Shown in pieces: positions 56,001-64,000 of a stretch of 64,000 nucleotides of DNA (within the stretch, counting starts at the first letter, position 1; the number at the start of each line of letters is the position of its first letter). A model generated the notes under the pieces. That model had not been told where the DNA came from. It saw only the letters and a program-made list of their open reading frames with translations, and searched no databases. The stretch is from Mayamaea pseudoterrestris (taxonomy: Eukaryota; Bacillariophyta; Bacillariophyceae; Sellaphorales; Sellaphoraceae): the NCBI GenBank assembly GCA_027923505.1, contig BROI01000011.1, forward strand, positions 620,001 through 684,000, in the 5' to 3' direction. The position numbers and the translations under genes were made by a program.

Positions 56001-56286
56001 AGGAGGTGGAAGCGAGCAGCACAAGGGGACGCAAAAATCATCAACCAATGTGCCGCAATCCTTTTCGGCTGGACGAAGCTTCGCGTCGTCTGTAGATCCG
56101 CGCTCTTTTAGCGAGGCTGGATCTTCCACATCGGCAATTATGTCAGCGGTGGGTCCGCTGGTGACAAGTTTGCTGAGCCGAAGTCAACGCAGTAAGGAGC
56201 CGTTTTCGCCCGACTTTTTGCGGCGACCACCAGCGTCAGTCGAGAATACGCCACAGCATGCCGATTTTTGTTCCGAACTACTATAG
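53095..56286 (+). CDS. PH domain - coiled coil - PDZ-like protein (1063 aa)
   Basis: ATG 53095 (agaATGG); the frame opens only to a TTG at 53080. The first 165 residues are Ser/Gln/Pro-rich and disordered. A PH domain spans about 170-290: SGYLLKVAA, LKRRYFILQPGTFLYYF, GCLDLEGSW, and the C-terminal helix with its invariant Trp in GRAWMEALETMRLDY. Coiled coils follow (NSALTSRVRELEQQVRNFKL; ATTAVQDLHAANEKVEAIEK, EKHLCKIWEENCALRKELKM). At about 745-890 a PDZ-like fold is visible: VYHLTFYSQKIGLQFQKIPP (carboxylate-loop region), VHAVIVCGFEGFD, RPRLGARLVAFDGVSVE and ERPLTLSFRN. The tail is Ser-rich. This suggests a membrane-recruited scaffold. No catalytic domain and no intron were seen over 3.2 kb. 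Confidence 0.85.
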   Translation: MDDQQQHDQYSSLTTERRQPQHLHAIHSYDNHESKRRPLVLTAAATSSSSHSSPINETGMPSNQRRLRFAQQPITPAAPLHNLRDWMHLPTPPTAAKSSSNAASNSNSRQNGRMQYGRNNSHRPSPLIVPSLLNATDQGSIASTPSFSHSSSAAPSTPPACTLAEQAPASGYLLKVAAATSSDAKTRHDQATPTTRLKRRYFILQPGTFLYYFLSDQDTVPRGCLDLEGSWLQEEPPDEGNDVHHDDSGFRFSVNWTKTNQKVILQAPDEVQGRAWMEALETMRLDYAQQLLLKQSARNSALTSRVRELEQQVRNFKLVEEEKDLAMHDAIMWKQKMEVLDENVRKLSLLLLRQSRNDNSLAKGEKGNADGFDLDEKHDATNDTLGNSREISLFDNEVSSHEFDEDETRLSIDAMAVPGQHFPSLYNACEMMRDNVRLAANEATTAVQDLHAANEKVEAIEKRMLKAEKHLCKIWEENCALRKELKMKKQEKKVLVKEVLTLRTLASSGTIASVSEQPSVQNRERNDEDISSDAAASASLSEEEKLINELENHVLSSIRLHEQMLMAGSGLTPSGHVAVDEDGVDDISGGNIPASAQIDQLARHGETNNLLTRRTLPVASLFDGDEDSHSGSGEVQLDRKGELLAASISSTAVETSDGEDDFDAIHQKPLEEVDISASSHASTPERLNPLNQLDVDTPDKMEYFVAEEVSRPGFTYDKATSRIACPLADVIGTRKTANDIVSKSFGTDELQVYHLTFYSQKIGLQFQKIPPPPAKSNGLLTDAIKADMKDERGKTTRTAEELRRIAAISNSTKRPEDNANVTCPLAQPVHAVIVCGFEGFDESGSNIRPRLGARLVAFDGVSVEVGKWTFESIRKAIKARERPLTLSFRNDFLTTEQRSILTRAIREVAAKGGSQKLKRTVPMHTAPVYTHRRRPSIDPSVQSCITYESDPFPLNHSTFQNDDDWSVSVGGGSEQHKGTQKSSTNVPQSFSAGRSFASSVDPRSFSEAGSSTSAIMSAVGPLVTSLLSRSQRSKEPFSPDFLRRPPASVENTPQHADFCSELL

Positions 56287-56688
56287 TTAATCAAGTATAA
56301 ACTTATATATTGGGGTATGGAATGTGTACATTACTCTACGTATCTTATATCAATGACTGTCGTGGACTGAAGGCCTCTGTTGCCTCTTGGATACGTCTCC
56401 TATATGGTGCCTAGGTGGAATCTCGCCCTACACTATTTGCTTACTCCGGTACCACTCACAATTGTACAATCTTTTGCCAGACGAGGGTTTGTTGTGAATG
56501 TATGAAAGTGAGGGACTTTCAGGAAGTTGGCTTATCAAACGCGTGGTTTCGTTGCCGTCCGGTAGCTGATGTCACAATGGTTCTCCTTCCCTCCGCGACA
56601 ACATCATCGTGGCAACTCCACCTTCCCATCTTGCCATTTCGTCGAGTACGCAACCCAGCAGCGAACACGCTTTAACATCGCTAGCGCC
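56287..56688. other. Intergenic, 402 bp
   Basis: 5' flank of the SGT1 gene. The frame is open upstream of its ATG to 56569, but that part reads as non-conserved. Nothing else recognised. Confidence 0.35.
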
Positions 56689-58017
56689 ATGGAAGCTTGC
56701 CCCAACAACGAGTTTGAGTCCACTAGCAAAAGCATCTTGTCTTCCATGAGTTGCTTGAACGATAATACAGACGCAGCTGCCGCCCAAAAGCAAGCGTCAA
56801 CAAACTCGTTGCTCGCCCTTGGTGACTCGTTCCTCGTTGACGAAAACTACGAGGAGGCTGTTTCGGCGTACACGGCCGCGCTCAAGCAACCAAACAACAA
56901 TAATCTCGACGGCTTTCGAATTCTCGCTCATCGATCCGCCGCTTACTATCACTTGAAGCAGTATGAAAAGGCCTTGGAAGATGCGCAGAATGCTCCGCGC
57001 AAACTAGAGCATCATGACGTGTCATGCCTTCGCCGTGGAGAATCAGAGGTTTGCATTTACCGCGAAGGCCTGGCGGCGCTGGCGCTTGGAAGAGCGGAAT
57101 ATGCGCGAGCTCTCTTTGAGTCTGCCCAGCAAATGGCCATTACGAGTGGACGCGAATTTTGGAAGTATCAAAAGCATTTGGCGCTTTGTGACGAAAAGTT
57201 GCATGCGGCAACAAAGACTGGAAATAATACGACGAAGAACGATCAGGAGGAATCTATTGCGGAAGCAGACTCGCCGGCTGTAGCTGCGGCTCCTCCAGCA
57301 CCAAGTGCTCGCAGCAGCAACGACTCCATGCTCAATACTGTTCCCAAATACCAGTACTATCAGTCGGACAAGTTTGTTACGATTCAGATTCTCGAGCCTC
57401 GTGTCGAAGCCGAGGATTTGAATGTTCGTTTTCAAAAGAATCACCTTGTAGTGACGTTGCGCAAGGCGAACAAACTATGGACGGTGATTTGCGGCGAATT
57501 GTACGATGAGATTGATGTTGAACGCTCCAAGACGATGATCAAGGACGACAAGGTCGTGTTGAAAATCGCCAAGAGCAATGTCTCGTATGAATGGCCAGAA
57601 CTGCTTGGCAAGGCAAAGATTGGTGGTAACGTTAGCGCTGCTACTGCTGCCGACGAGTCGTTGCTCTCGGCTGATTCCTCCATGTCGGAGGCAGACGCAC
57701 CAGAAGTTGCTGCTCGGAACGATACTGGCACGTCGCCACCACTAGCAAATCGGCCTCGGCCATATACTAGCGGCAAGGATTGGGACAAGATTGAAAAGGA
57801 TATTGCAAAGGAAGTCGAGGATGAGACGGATCCCACTAATAAGCTCTTTCAGATGATTTACGGAAATGCGGATGAGGATACGAAGCGAGCCATGATCAAA
57901 TCATATCAAACATCGGGTGGAACGGTGCTATCAACGGATTGGAATGAAGTCAAGAAAGCTGACTATGAGAAAGAACGCACCGCTCCAAAGGGAATGGAGT
58001 GGAAGAGCGACAAGTGA
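56689..58017 (+). CDS. SGT1: SGT1 co-chaperone (TPR-CS-SGS) (442 aa)
   Basis: ATG 56689 in strong context (gccATGG). All three SGT1 domains are readable. A TPR region covers about 38-150 (ALGDSFLVDENYEEAVSAYT, LAHRSAAYYHLKQYEKALED). The CS domain covers about 220-305 (KYQYYQSDKFVTIQILEPRV, LWTVICGELYDEIDVERSKT, KVVLKIAKSNVSYEWPEL). The SGS domain covers about 355-442 (RPYTSGKDWDKIEKDIAKEV, NKLFQMIYGNADEDTKRAMI, KGMEWK). SGT1 is an HSP90 adaptor that stabilises SCF ubiquitin ligases and, in plants, immune receptors. Length and order fit plant SGT1. A linker of about 45 residues between TPR and CS is Ala/Ser/Pro-rich. No intron. Its stop is 78 bp from the convergent phosphatase gene. Confidence 0.96.
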   Translation: MEACPNNEFESTSKSILSSMSCLNDNTDAAAAQKQASTNSLLALGDSFLVDENYEEAVSAYTAALKQPNNNNLDGFRILAHRSAAYYHLKQYEKALEDAQNAPRKLEHHDVSCLRRGESEVCIYREGLAALALGRAEYARALFESAQQMAITSGREFWKYQKHLALCDEKLHAATKTGNNTTKNDQEESIAEADSPAVAAAPPAPSARSSNDSMLNTVPKYQYYQSDKFVTIQILEPRVEAEDLNVRFQKNHLVVTLRKANKLWTVICGELYDEIDVERSKTMIKDDKVVLKIAKSNVSYEWPELLGKAKIGGNVSAATAADESLLSADSSMSEADAPEVAARNDTGTSPPLANRPRPYTSGKDWDKIEKDIAKEVEDETDPTNKLFQMIYGNADEDTKRAMIKSYQTSGGTVLSTDWNEVKKADYEKERTAPKGMEWKSDK

Positions 58018-58095
58018 AGGAGGACGATTGAGAAGTATCCCGAGCCGTACTATGTTGTTAAGTTGCATAGCAATAATTATTCAAAATAGTTCTTT

Positions 58096-59604
58096 TTATT
58101 CGTATCGCACGACGACACAGGATATATCGTCTACCTTTCCGCCAAGGCCACTGGCGTAGTCGGGGTTATTTTGCTTCTTGGCGGCCACAGCGTAGGGTGT
58201 CTCGGCTTTTCTGTCCAAAGATACTTTTCTCGCCTTTTCACCAATAGCTTTCGCTAAAACAGAAGCTGGCTTGGAGGATCCGGCAGCTTGTATTGCTTCT
58301 ATCAGCAAAGCATCTGGTAGATTGTCAAAGACGCCATCGGATCCGGACACTAGCAAATCGCCCTTGACTAGCTCACAGTTCAATTTTGTTCCGTCACGTG
58401 GCTTGTCGGGAGAAATTTCAGAGAATTGATAGGGACATTCATAAAAATGACTGATTTCCTTGGTGCGTGCCACGACCTTGTCGCCTCGAACAACGACCAA
58501 ACTTGCATCACCAACATTCAGCACCCGCAGAAAGCCATCGGAACCAATTGACGCAAGTAAAGCCGTGGTCGCACCTGTTGCCTTTTCGTTACATATTTTG
58601 ACACTCTCCACCAGTATCTTCTGCATGTCCTGAATGGTAAGTGTTTGCTCCGTTGCAATGCGCTCGTCGCAGAGTTGAGCTAGCATTTTGGAATAGAGTG
58701 GTCGTCCAGTCAGTTTTTCAGCTCCCGACACTCCATCAAACACCCCAAACGTCCGACGCTTGGTAAATATTGCGTCCTCCCCTCCCCAAAGCATCTTTTG
58801 CGGAGCCGCTAACACAAATCCCCCAATGTCAGGAACAATGACGGTGGGAGATTCGTCTTCGCCATAATCCTCGTCGTCAAATGATTCAGTGGAAGTCTCC
58901 TGAGCAACTCGTACTCTAGTCTTTGCCACAAGCTTATCAAAGAAACTTTCCTTTTTGAATTGCTTGGATGCTTCCGCCGAAGAATCAATGTCTGATATGT
59001 CTGTTGAAGGCTGTTCGATAATTGCTTCTGTTGATTGTGATGCTGCTCGAGCTTTCAAGCCACCAAACCAGTCGCTGGATTCGCTTGGTAGCGACGTTCC
59101 AGATTCTTCTTTTTGCTCATTTGCCTTTGTTTCAACAGGGGCTAGAAAGCTAAACCAGTCCTCTTCCTCTTTCTTCCCAATCTTTTCCTTTAGCATGGAA
59201 GAGAAGAAGCTCGTCGACCCATCCTTCGCCTTGCTGGCAGCCGTGGCAGCTCTATATTGCTTTTGCTTCTCTTCTGCTATTCGTTTCTGACTCCGTGATA
59301 GTTTCACAGCGGGAAAGGTGCTTGTTGGTGGAACCCATCGGCTTTCTCCCGTCTTGCCGTTAAAGTAGTAGCACAAGCCAGTGGATGTTTCGTCTAGATA
59401 CGCCGTCCATTCGTTTTCAGTGGCAAGCGGTTCTGGTACACTAGTAGTGATATTGCTACTGCTCGCAAATAGTTGTTGATTTGAATGTCTTGGTGATGTT
59501 GCTATGAAAGGTGACTGTGAATATGGAAGGACTAATCGTTGAAGGAAACAGGAAACGGATCGCAAACCCAAAATGTGAAGCAAAATTAATGAATGTCGCC
59601 GCAT
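58096..59604 (-). CDS. Plastid-targeted WW domain - PP2C (PTC7-like) phosphatase (502 aa)
   Basis: ATG 59604 was chosen; a GTG lies at 59613. Signal peptide SLILLHILGLRSVSC is followed by FLQRLVLPYSQSPF, matching a diatom plastid presequence (Phe after the cleavage site). A WW domain lies at about 64-95 (NEWTAYLDETSTGLCYYFNG, then RWVPP), with both conserved Trp and the final Pro. A polar linker follows. The PPM/PP2C domain runs from about 260 to 502: FGVFDGVSGAEKLTG (metal-binding Asp), GATTALLASIGSDGFLRVLN, GDASLVVVRGDKVV, LLVSGSDGVFDNLPD (metal Asp) and the last VDDISCVVVRYE (metal Asp). This matches the PTC7/PPTC7 subgroup of organelle phosphatases. Combination with a WW domain, which binds Pro-rich ligands, is unusual. 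Confidence 0.9.
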   Translation of the reverse strand: MRRHSLILLHILGLRSVSCFLQRLVLPYSQSPFIATSPRHSNQQLFASSSNITTSVPEPLATENEWTAYLDETSTGLCYYFNGKTGESRWVPPTSTFPAVKLSRSQKRIAEEKQKQYRAATAASKAKDGSTSFFSSMLKEKIGKKEEEDWFSFLAPVETKANEQKEESGTSLPSESSDWFGGLKARAASQSTEAIIEQPSTDISDIDSSAEASKQFKKESFFDKLVAKTRVRVAQETSTESFDDEDYGEDESPTVIVPDIGGFVLAAPQKMLWGGEDAIFTKRRTFGVFDGVSGAEKLTGRPLYSKMLAQLCDERIATEQTLTIQDMQKILVESVKICNEKATGATTALLASIGSDGFLRVLNVGDASLVVVRGDKVVARTKEISHFYECPYQFSEISPDKPRDGTKLNCELVKGDLLVSGSDGVFDNLPDALLIEAIQAAGSSKPASVLAKAIGEKARKVSLDRKAETPYAVAAKKQNNPDYASGLGGKVDDISCVVVRYE

Positions 59605-59976
59605 GATTCGCACTCGACGAGAGAGAATCTATCTCCAACGTTGCTTTGTTTGGGCTCTATGCTAAAGTGCGACCAAGTCTTGAGTGTCAAACCCAGGATA
59701 TAGAGACGGAATGTTGATGATCCCATCGTCACGACGAGCAGATCTGATTTTCGTCGGCAAACTGACGCACCCCAATTAGAACCGGTGCGATGTTCAGCTG
59801 CGGTATTAACCTGCTTCTTCAAAGCAGTTGGCGATGGCCAAAAAAGGCAGACCCCATTCCTGTTTCAAAACTATTTCAACTTATATTGGAGCTCAAAGCT
59901 ATCATAATATAAAAAAACCTTATTAATATGCATATTATGCGACGTTCAGCGAGGCAAGGTCCGAAGCGAGAGACTC
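59605..59976. other. Intergenic, 372 bp
   Basis: Between two minus-strand genes; AT-rich near 59905-59935 (TATAATATAAAAAAACC). No gene recognised. Confidence 0.35.
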
Positions 59977-60579
59977 TCATGCTTGCCGACGTCTCTTGGG
60001 ATTGGGAACAAACTGGACCTCTTCGTTATCGCTATCATCATCGTCTGCAATATCAATCATTTCAATTGGCTTGCGTTGAGTGTCTTCAATGACTTCAATA
60101 TCGCTATCGTCGTCGTCATCATCATCATCGTCGCTTGAAGGCGGCGCCGACGCAGCAGCTTGGGCCGCAACCTTCATATGCTGTACCTCGTCATTCCCTT
60201 CTTCCTCTTGCTGCTGCTGATTATTCCGAGGAATTGCCATGAAATGAATGACATTGACTCCATGTTGGTGTCCCAAGAGCTTTTCCAACGACCGATTCGA
60301 TTTCAGCTCGCGACCCAGGTAAAAGATGCGCTGGTCAGCTGCTGGAACGCAACCCAATTTTTTCGATACTGCAATTGCGTCTTTCAAATCGGACAGAGTT
60401 TGTAACAGACTCATGGTTATCTTGGTGTATAATGATATAAAGAAAATGAGTGAAACGAATGTTTATGTAAGATCCATGCAGGCGTCATGGAGCGCACAAA
60501 ACCCTTGCCCACTCACCTCATCTCGCTCTCCGGTAGAACGATAGACTTGTAGCTTCAATGAATCATCATTGTCGCTCAT
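59977..60579 (-). CDS. Ubiquitin-like domain protein with SUMO-interaction motifs, two exons (168 aa)
   Basis: Exons (minus) are 60579-60517 and 60420-59977. The 96-bp intron has donor GTGAGT and acceptor CCAAG. The first exon (MSDNDDSLKLQVYRSTGERD) supplies beta strand 1, and splicing continues EITMSLLQTLSDLKDAIA, the helix. It then reads VPAADQRIFYLGRELKSNRS (the P-x-x-Q-R-I/L-x-x-x-G-R-E-L signature of ubiquitin-like folds) and ends LLGHQHGVNVIHFMA. There is no Gly-Gly end, so it is a domain, not a conjugated modifier. The C-terminal half is acidic and contains two candidate SUMO-interaction motifs flanked by Asp/Ser (DIEVIED and PIEMIDIADD). It ends with a basic PKRRRQA, a likely nuclear signal. 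Plausible role: adaptor linking ubiquitin-like and SUMO pathways in the nucleus. Confidence 0.82.
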
Positions 60580-61015
60580 ATTGGCTTTAAAGCTTTGTGT
60601 AAGCGCGGGAAAACTGAATCAATCTAGTAAATGATTGGATTGACTCTCGATAACGCAAGACGCAATCTACGCGCGAGCAAAGATATCAATTCGCGAACTC
60701 TAGAAATCAGAAAAATCCCTTGCAGAAAGAGACTAGTAGATGATCAATTCTCGACTTGATTTGCTTCGATGACAGCTCCGCGCCCAAAGGGTGTCGTCCT
60801 GTTTGATCGTGGTGATTCGATTTCCTGCGCGAATGTCGCCAGGAAAAAGGTCAACCGGGCCGAAGGAAACTGGTTCTGAGCGCGACAGGCTGGCGCGCAT
60901 GTCGGTTTCGCCGTCCGACCATGGCAGTCGTCGAATTTGCCATTTGACGAGATTCTTTTGGCATTGCTACCGTGCATACCATATATCATTTGCCATTCGC
61001 TGAAGAAGTTACGGA
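60580..61015. other. Divergent promoter region, 436 bp
   Basis: Shared 5' flank of the ubiquitin-like gene and the long coiled-coil gene. Nothing specific recognised. Confidence 0.35.
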
Positions 61016-63369
61016 ATGTCGCGCAACAATAAGCTCAATCGAAATGCCGCAGCTGCAGGTCGCCTGCCTCCTTCACACCCACTCGAGCATTACGAGGAGC
61101 ACCGAGCCTTCTTGATCCGGTCGCTGGAGCGCAATGACAAGGAGATTGCAGCTCTTGTTGATCTCACGCGATCGATTCGATCTGCAAAGAAAGAAATAAT
61201 TGAGGAATGTGGAGAATTAACTTTGCTGGATTTGGGGAGTGGAAAGATTCGTCTCGCATTAAATGGAAAAGATCTCACAATGGTGGACGATGAGATGCAA
61301 GGCGCAGTGACGAACAAGGTGTCTCCCGAGAAGTCAACGCTTCCACTGAACGACCGCGCCCAAGAACTCTGCGTCGACTTTTTACTGCGGCTGAAACTTC
61401 GCCGCAAGCTTCTCAGTCGGTTGTTTCGCCGTGTCAATCGAGTAGCGCATGCCATGGATGGAATTGATGTTAGTCCTCCAGTGCCACCACGCTACGGAGA
61501 CTTGCGTCTTCACATTGAACCCAGCCAAGTGGAAGCCTACCATGAGCATTGGAAGCGGCAACAAGCAGCGATCAAAATGATGGAGGCATTGAAGGAACAG
61601 TCACCAAATACTGCAGTCGTCGCCACTGACGATGATATCGCAAGTACGTTTTCTTCCATTGACGATAACGAAGCTGCCGGCGACGCTGGAACTACGAAAG
61701 AGACCAACAGCACTGTCGAACAGCCAAAGACAGCATCTGCGACGCTGGAGGAAAAGAGTCGAGCTTTTGGTTATGGAGCGCTCGTTTCGTTTGACGACGA
61801 ATACGAGAAGATTGTCAATCCAGAAACCGGCGACATTCGTTACGCCATTCTTGATCGAACTCACGAAGAAGACTATATCAAAATCAAGTCTACATCAGGT
61901 ATAGGAGCTACGCATCATGGTATGTCGGCAAAGGATAAGGAGACGGAATTTGTACGTTGGCAGACTGCAATTTTAAATCGCATTCCCGAGCAACCAACCT
62001 ATGCTGACTTGGGACTTGAGCATCGCGTCTTTTTTCTAGAAAAGCGCCGCAAGCGAGCATTGGAGGCAGCCAAGGAATCTCCTTCCAATAAGCGATCGTT
62101 TGCAGATGACAATGATGAGCGACCGGAAAAGGGTAGAGGCGGCAAGTCATTGCGCAAGCTGCAGGAGGAGAAGGATATTAAGGAAGGTAAAAAGCATGGC
62201 AACGACAAGAGTGACACGGATGTGAAGCAAGAAGTTCACGAAGGAGACCAAGGCACGGTTGAAATGGATGAGAAGGAACTCGCCTCTGAGACGGAAGAGG
62301 CGGTCGAGGATGCAACAGACAAAGGAAGGGACGCTAACAAAACAGTGCCTGCATCTGCTGAAGAGGAAAAGAAAAGTGCCGAGGAAGTAGTTGACAATAC
62401 GGAGGCGGTTGTTAAGCGAACAAATCCGATTTCGCTTCAGCCTGTTCCGTCTTTTTACGACCAAGACTTGAAGCGCATTCGAACGGTTCATCGCGAGCTC
62501 TTGGCATCATCGATCCTATCGCATTCCCGCCAACGACTTGAATTGGTCATTCGAGACTACAATCAAGGTACGTGTTACATCAATACTGTTTCTCATTAAA
62601 TTTGATACGCACTGATGGTGTTTTTTGTTGCAACGTAGCGCTTCGTTTATCGCAAGACGCTGGGCGTCGCCGTCAGCAGGCTGACTCCAAGCTTCAGCAA
62701 ATTTCCTTTGAAATTAAGCGAGAGCAAGCTGAGTACGATGTAAAGTTATCAGCAGCACACGGAGAGTGGATGAAACGACTCAATACTTTTAACAATGAGA
62801 AATTGAATAAGGCATTCAAGTCTCGTTGGAACCAGCAGCCGCAAGGAACAGTTTACACCAGTCACTATGGAACGCGTCCTGAACCCATTCGAAAGGAAGT
62901 TGCACTTTGCGCCGCCGACCTTGTTGACGCTGTCGAGCGGATTGTTGACGGGCAGCTGGTTAATCCCGTGTTCAATGAGCGGTTTATGCCGCCTCCTAAT
63001 ACCTCGCGACTGAATGAGGTAGATGCAGCAACTGGTCAAGTTGTGGCACCACAGAAACAGCGAATTCAATCACATTACAGGAAAGAATCAGATGCGTTGG
63101 CTCAGCAGTTCCGTCAGTGCGAGGAAGAGCGCCAGCGTGCGTGGCGTCGAATGCTCAAGGTCAAATCGGAGCTAAACGTTCCGCAGCTCATCGTATCTGG
63201 CCATCGTCCGGTGCAGATGCCGGTCACTGATAGCAACTATCACATTATTGCCATGCCGAACGTTGCTGTTGCCGGTATGGAAGTTATTCCTCGGGAACTG
63301 GATGCGACTCGAGCGGTGGTTTCTAGCTACGTTCCTATGCGCCATACGCGCGGGCTCGAGCAAAGTTAA
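61016..63369 (+). CDS. Unknown charged coiled-coil protein, two exons (760 aa)
   Basis: Exons are 61016-62567 and 62639-63369. The 71-bp intron has donor GTACGT and acceptor ACGTAG, and splicing gives RDYNQALRLSQDAGRRRQQA. ATG 61016. No family recognised. The N-terminal 170 residues are helical and Arg/Leu-rich (HYEEHRAFLIRSLERNDKEI, LLRLKLRRKLLSRLFRRVNR). A compact conserved-looking segment sits near 245-345 (FGYGALVSFDDEYEKIVNPE, HRVFFLEKRRKRALEA). A Lys/Glu-rich low-complexity stretch at about 350-470 contains nuclear-localisation-like clusters. The second exon forms a coiled coil and then a region with NPVFNERFMPPPNTS and a Val/Pro-rich end. The general look is of a nuclear scaffold. Its stop is 63 bp from the convergent DECR2-like gene. 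Confidence 0.78.
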
Positions 63370-63432
63370 ATAAGAGGATACGATTGCTCATGATATTTAG
63401 ACTTTGTCGTATCGTCGTCATAATAACTCTCG

Positions 63433-64000
63433 TTAAAGCCGCGACATTGGTGCCTGAGTCCTGGAAGCTGCTTCTACTCGACGCGACAATTCCGCAACCA
63501 TCTCCTTTGGGACCCACGGTTCCCGATGAAGTCTCTCTCCTCCATCGACAACGAGCACAGCTCCAGTTACATAGCGTGCTGTACAAAGATACACAGCGGC
63601 GAATGCAATCTCGGTCGTTTCTCCCATGCGGCCCAAAGGAATTCTGTCTCTGAGCTGACTCGATGAGTCGTCTTCCGTCGGAGCCAATTTAGACGTTCCA
63701 GGAGTATTTGCGATAGGCCCCGGTGCAATCCCAACAACTCTAATCTTGTCAGGTCCCCATTCAATCGCAAGGCTTCTGGTCAGACTGTCGACAGCCGCTT
63801 TGGCAGCGCTTGCATGCGCTTGCCAATAGGTGGCGCCATGATGCAAGGTTGCCGAAATGTTGATTACCACACCTCCATTGCTTTCCTTCAGCAAACAAAA
63901 TGCAGCACGCGACATGTTAAAGGTTCCAAGAGCATCGATGGCCATAACTGTCGCAAAGCCTCGCGGAGAGATGTCTTGGGCGGCAGCAAGAAAGTTTCCT
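63433..64000 (-). CDS. Peroxisomal 2,4-dienoyl-CoA reductase (DECR2-like), partial at window edge
   Basis: The C-terminal 189 residues of a short-chain dehydrogenase are present; the frame is open past ATG 63945 to the window end, reading GNFLAAAQDISPRGFATVMA, so the gene starts beyond 64000. Motifs: AGN-type strand, GTFNMSRAAF, GGVVINISATLH (substrate-side Ser region), then HASAAKAAVDSLTRSLAIEW, where HASAAKA replaces the usual YxxxK catalytic pair as in DECR1/DECR2 enzymes. IRVVGIAPGPIANTPGTSKL and VTGAVLVVDGGERL close the domain. The C-terminus MSRL ends in SRL, a peroxisomal PTS1. The enzyme removes a double bond from 2,4-dienoyl-CoA with NADPH during beta-oxidation of polyunsaturated fatty acids, fitting the PUFA-rich lipids of diatoms. 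Confidence 0.92.
   Translation of the reverse strand, partial: GNFLAAAQDISPRGFATVMAIDALGTFNMSRAAFCLLKESNGGVVINISATLHHGATYWQAHASAAKAAVDSLTRSLAIEWGPDKIRVVGIAPGPIANTPGTSKLAPTEDDSSSQLRDRIPLGRMGETTEIAFAAVYLCTARYVTGAVLVVDGGERLHREPWVPKEMVAELSRRVEAASRTQAPMSRL

Overview
The window reads as nuclear DNA of a diatom (Bacillariophyta), probably a gene-dense genome. The evidence is that genes have short GT-AG introns (57-194 bp). Several proteins start with a signal peptide followed at once by an aromatic residue, the diatom plastid presequence pattern (for example AAFAP, ASAF, SCFLQR). Gene families typical of diatoms are present: PAP/fibrillin, helicase-associated repeats, SAM-kinesin-13 and a Ty1/copia element. 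No rRNA, tRNA, CRISPR array or bacterial-style operon was seen. All functional names rest on reading motifs by eye, without database searches.

Left flank (1-9.35 kb). A broken copia fossil (RT, RNase H, polypurine tract, part of the 3' LTR) replaces the C-terminus of a CCCH/F-box gene. Then come two unknown membrane proteins, a MaoC-like hot-dog dehydratase, a relic of a sterol-desaturase-like cytochrome P450, and a P5-type protein disulfide isomerase whose frame is disturbed once.

Satellite (9.36-21.2 kb). About 69 head-to-tail copies of a 169-bp unit form an 11.7-kb array. Each unit holds three inverted repeats built from CACC/GGTG. The central part is more uniform than the edges, and a degenerate unit in inverted orientation caps the left end. 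The unit length is not a multiple of three, so the many short ORFs inside it are not genes.

Middle (21.3-40.5 kb). This region carries a coiled-coil protein with a possible PAAT-like N-terminus, a DGQHR-motif (ParB/DndB-like) protein, a membrane-anchored RhaM-like protein, an acidic unknown, an ABHD1/3-type hydrolase, a type II NADH dehydrogenase, a small plastid protein, a probable selenoprotein of the PRXL2/SelU family with in-frame UGA and a candidate SECIS, a degenerate mitochondrial carrier, a polyamine/amino-acid permease, and a plastid PAP/fibrillin with three EF-hand-like repeats.

Right flank (40.5-64 kb). This holds FACT subunit SSRP1 with two HMG boxes, a monoglyceride-lipase-like hydrolase, a four-repeat helicase-associated-domain protein, kinesin-13 with a SAM domain, a type II membrane SGNH-like protein, a PH-coiled-coil-PDZ protein, SGT1, a plastid WW-PP2C phosphatase, a ubiquitin-like protein with SUMO-interaction motifs, an unknown coiled-coil protein, and the end of a peroxisomal 2,4-dienoyl-CoA reductase (SRL tail) running off the window. 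Six convergent pairs lie only 23-112 bp apart. Four well-supported divergent pairs share 355-456-bp promoter regions, and a fifth (472 bp) lies beside the broken F-box gene. I see no multi-gene pathway cluster; neighbours look functionally independent.
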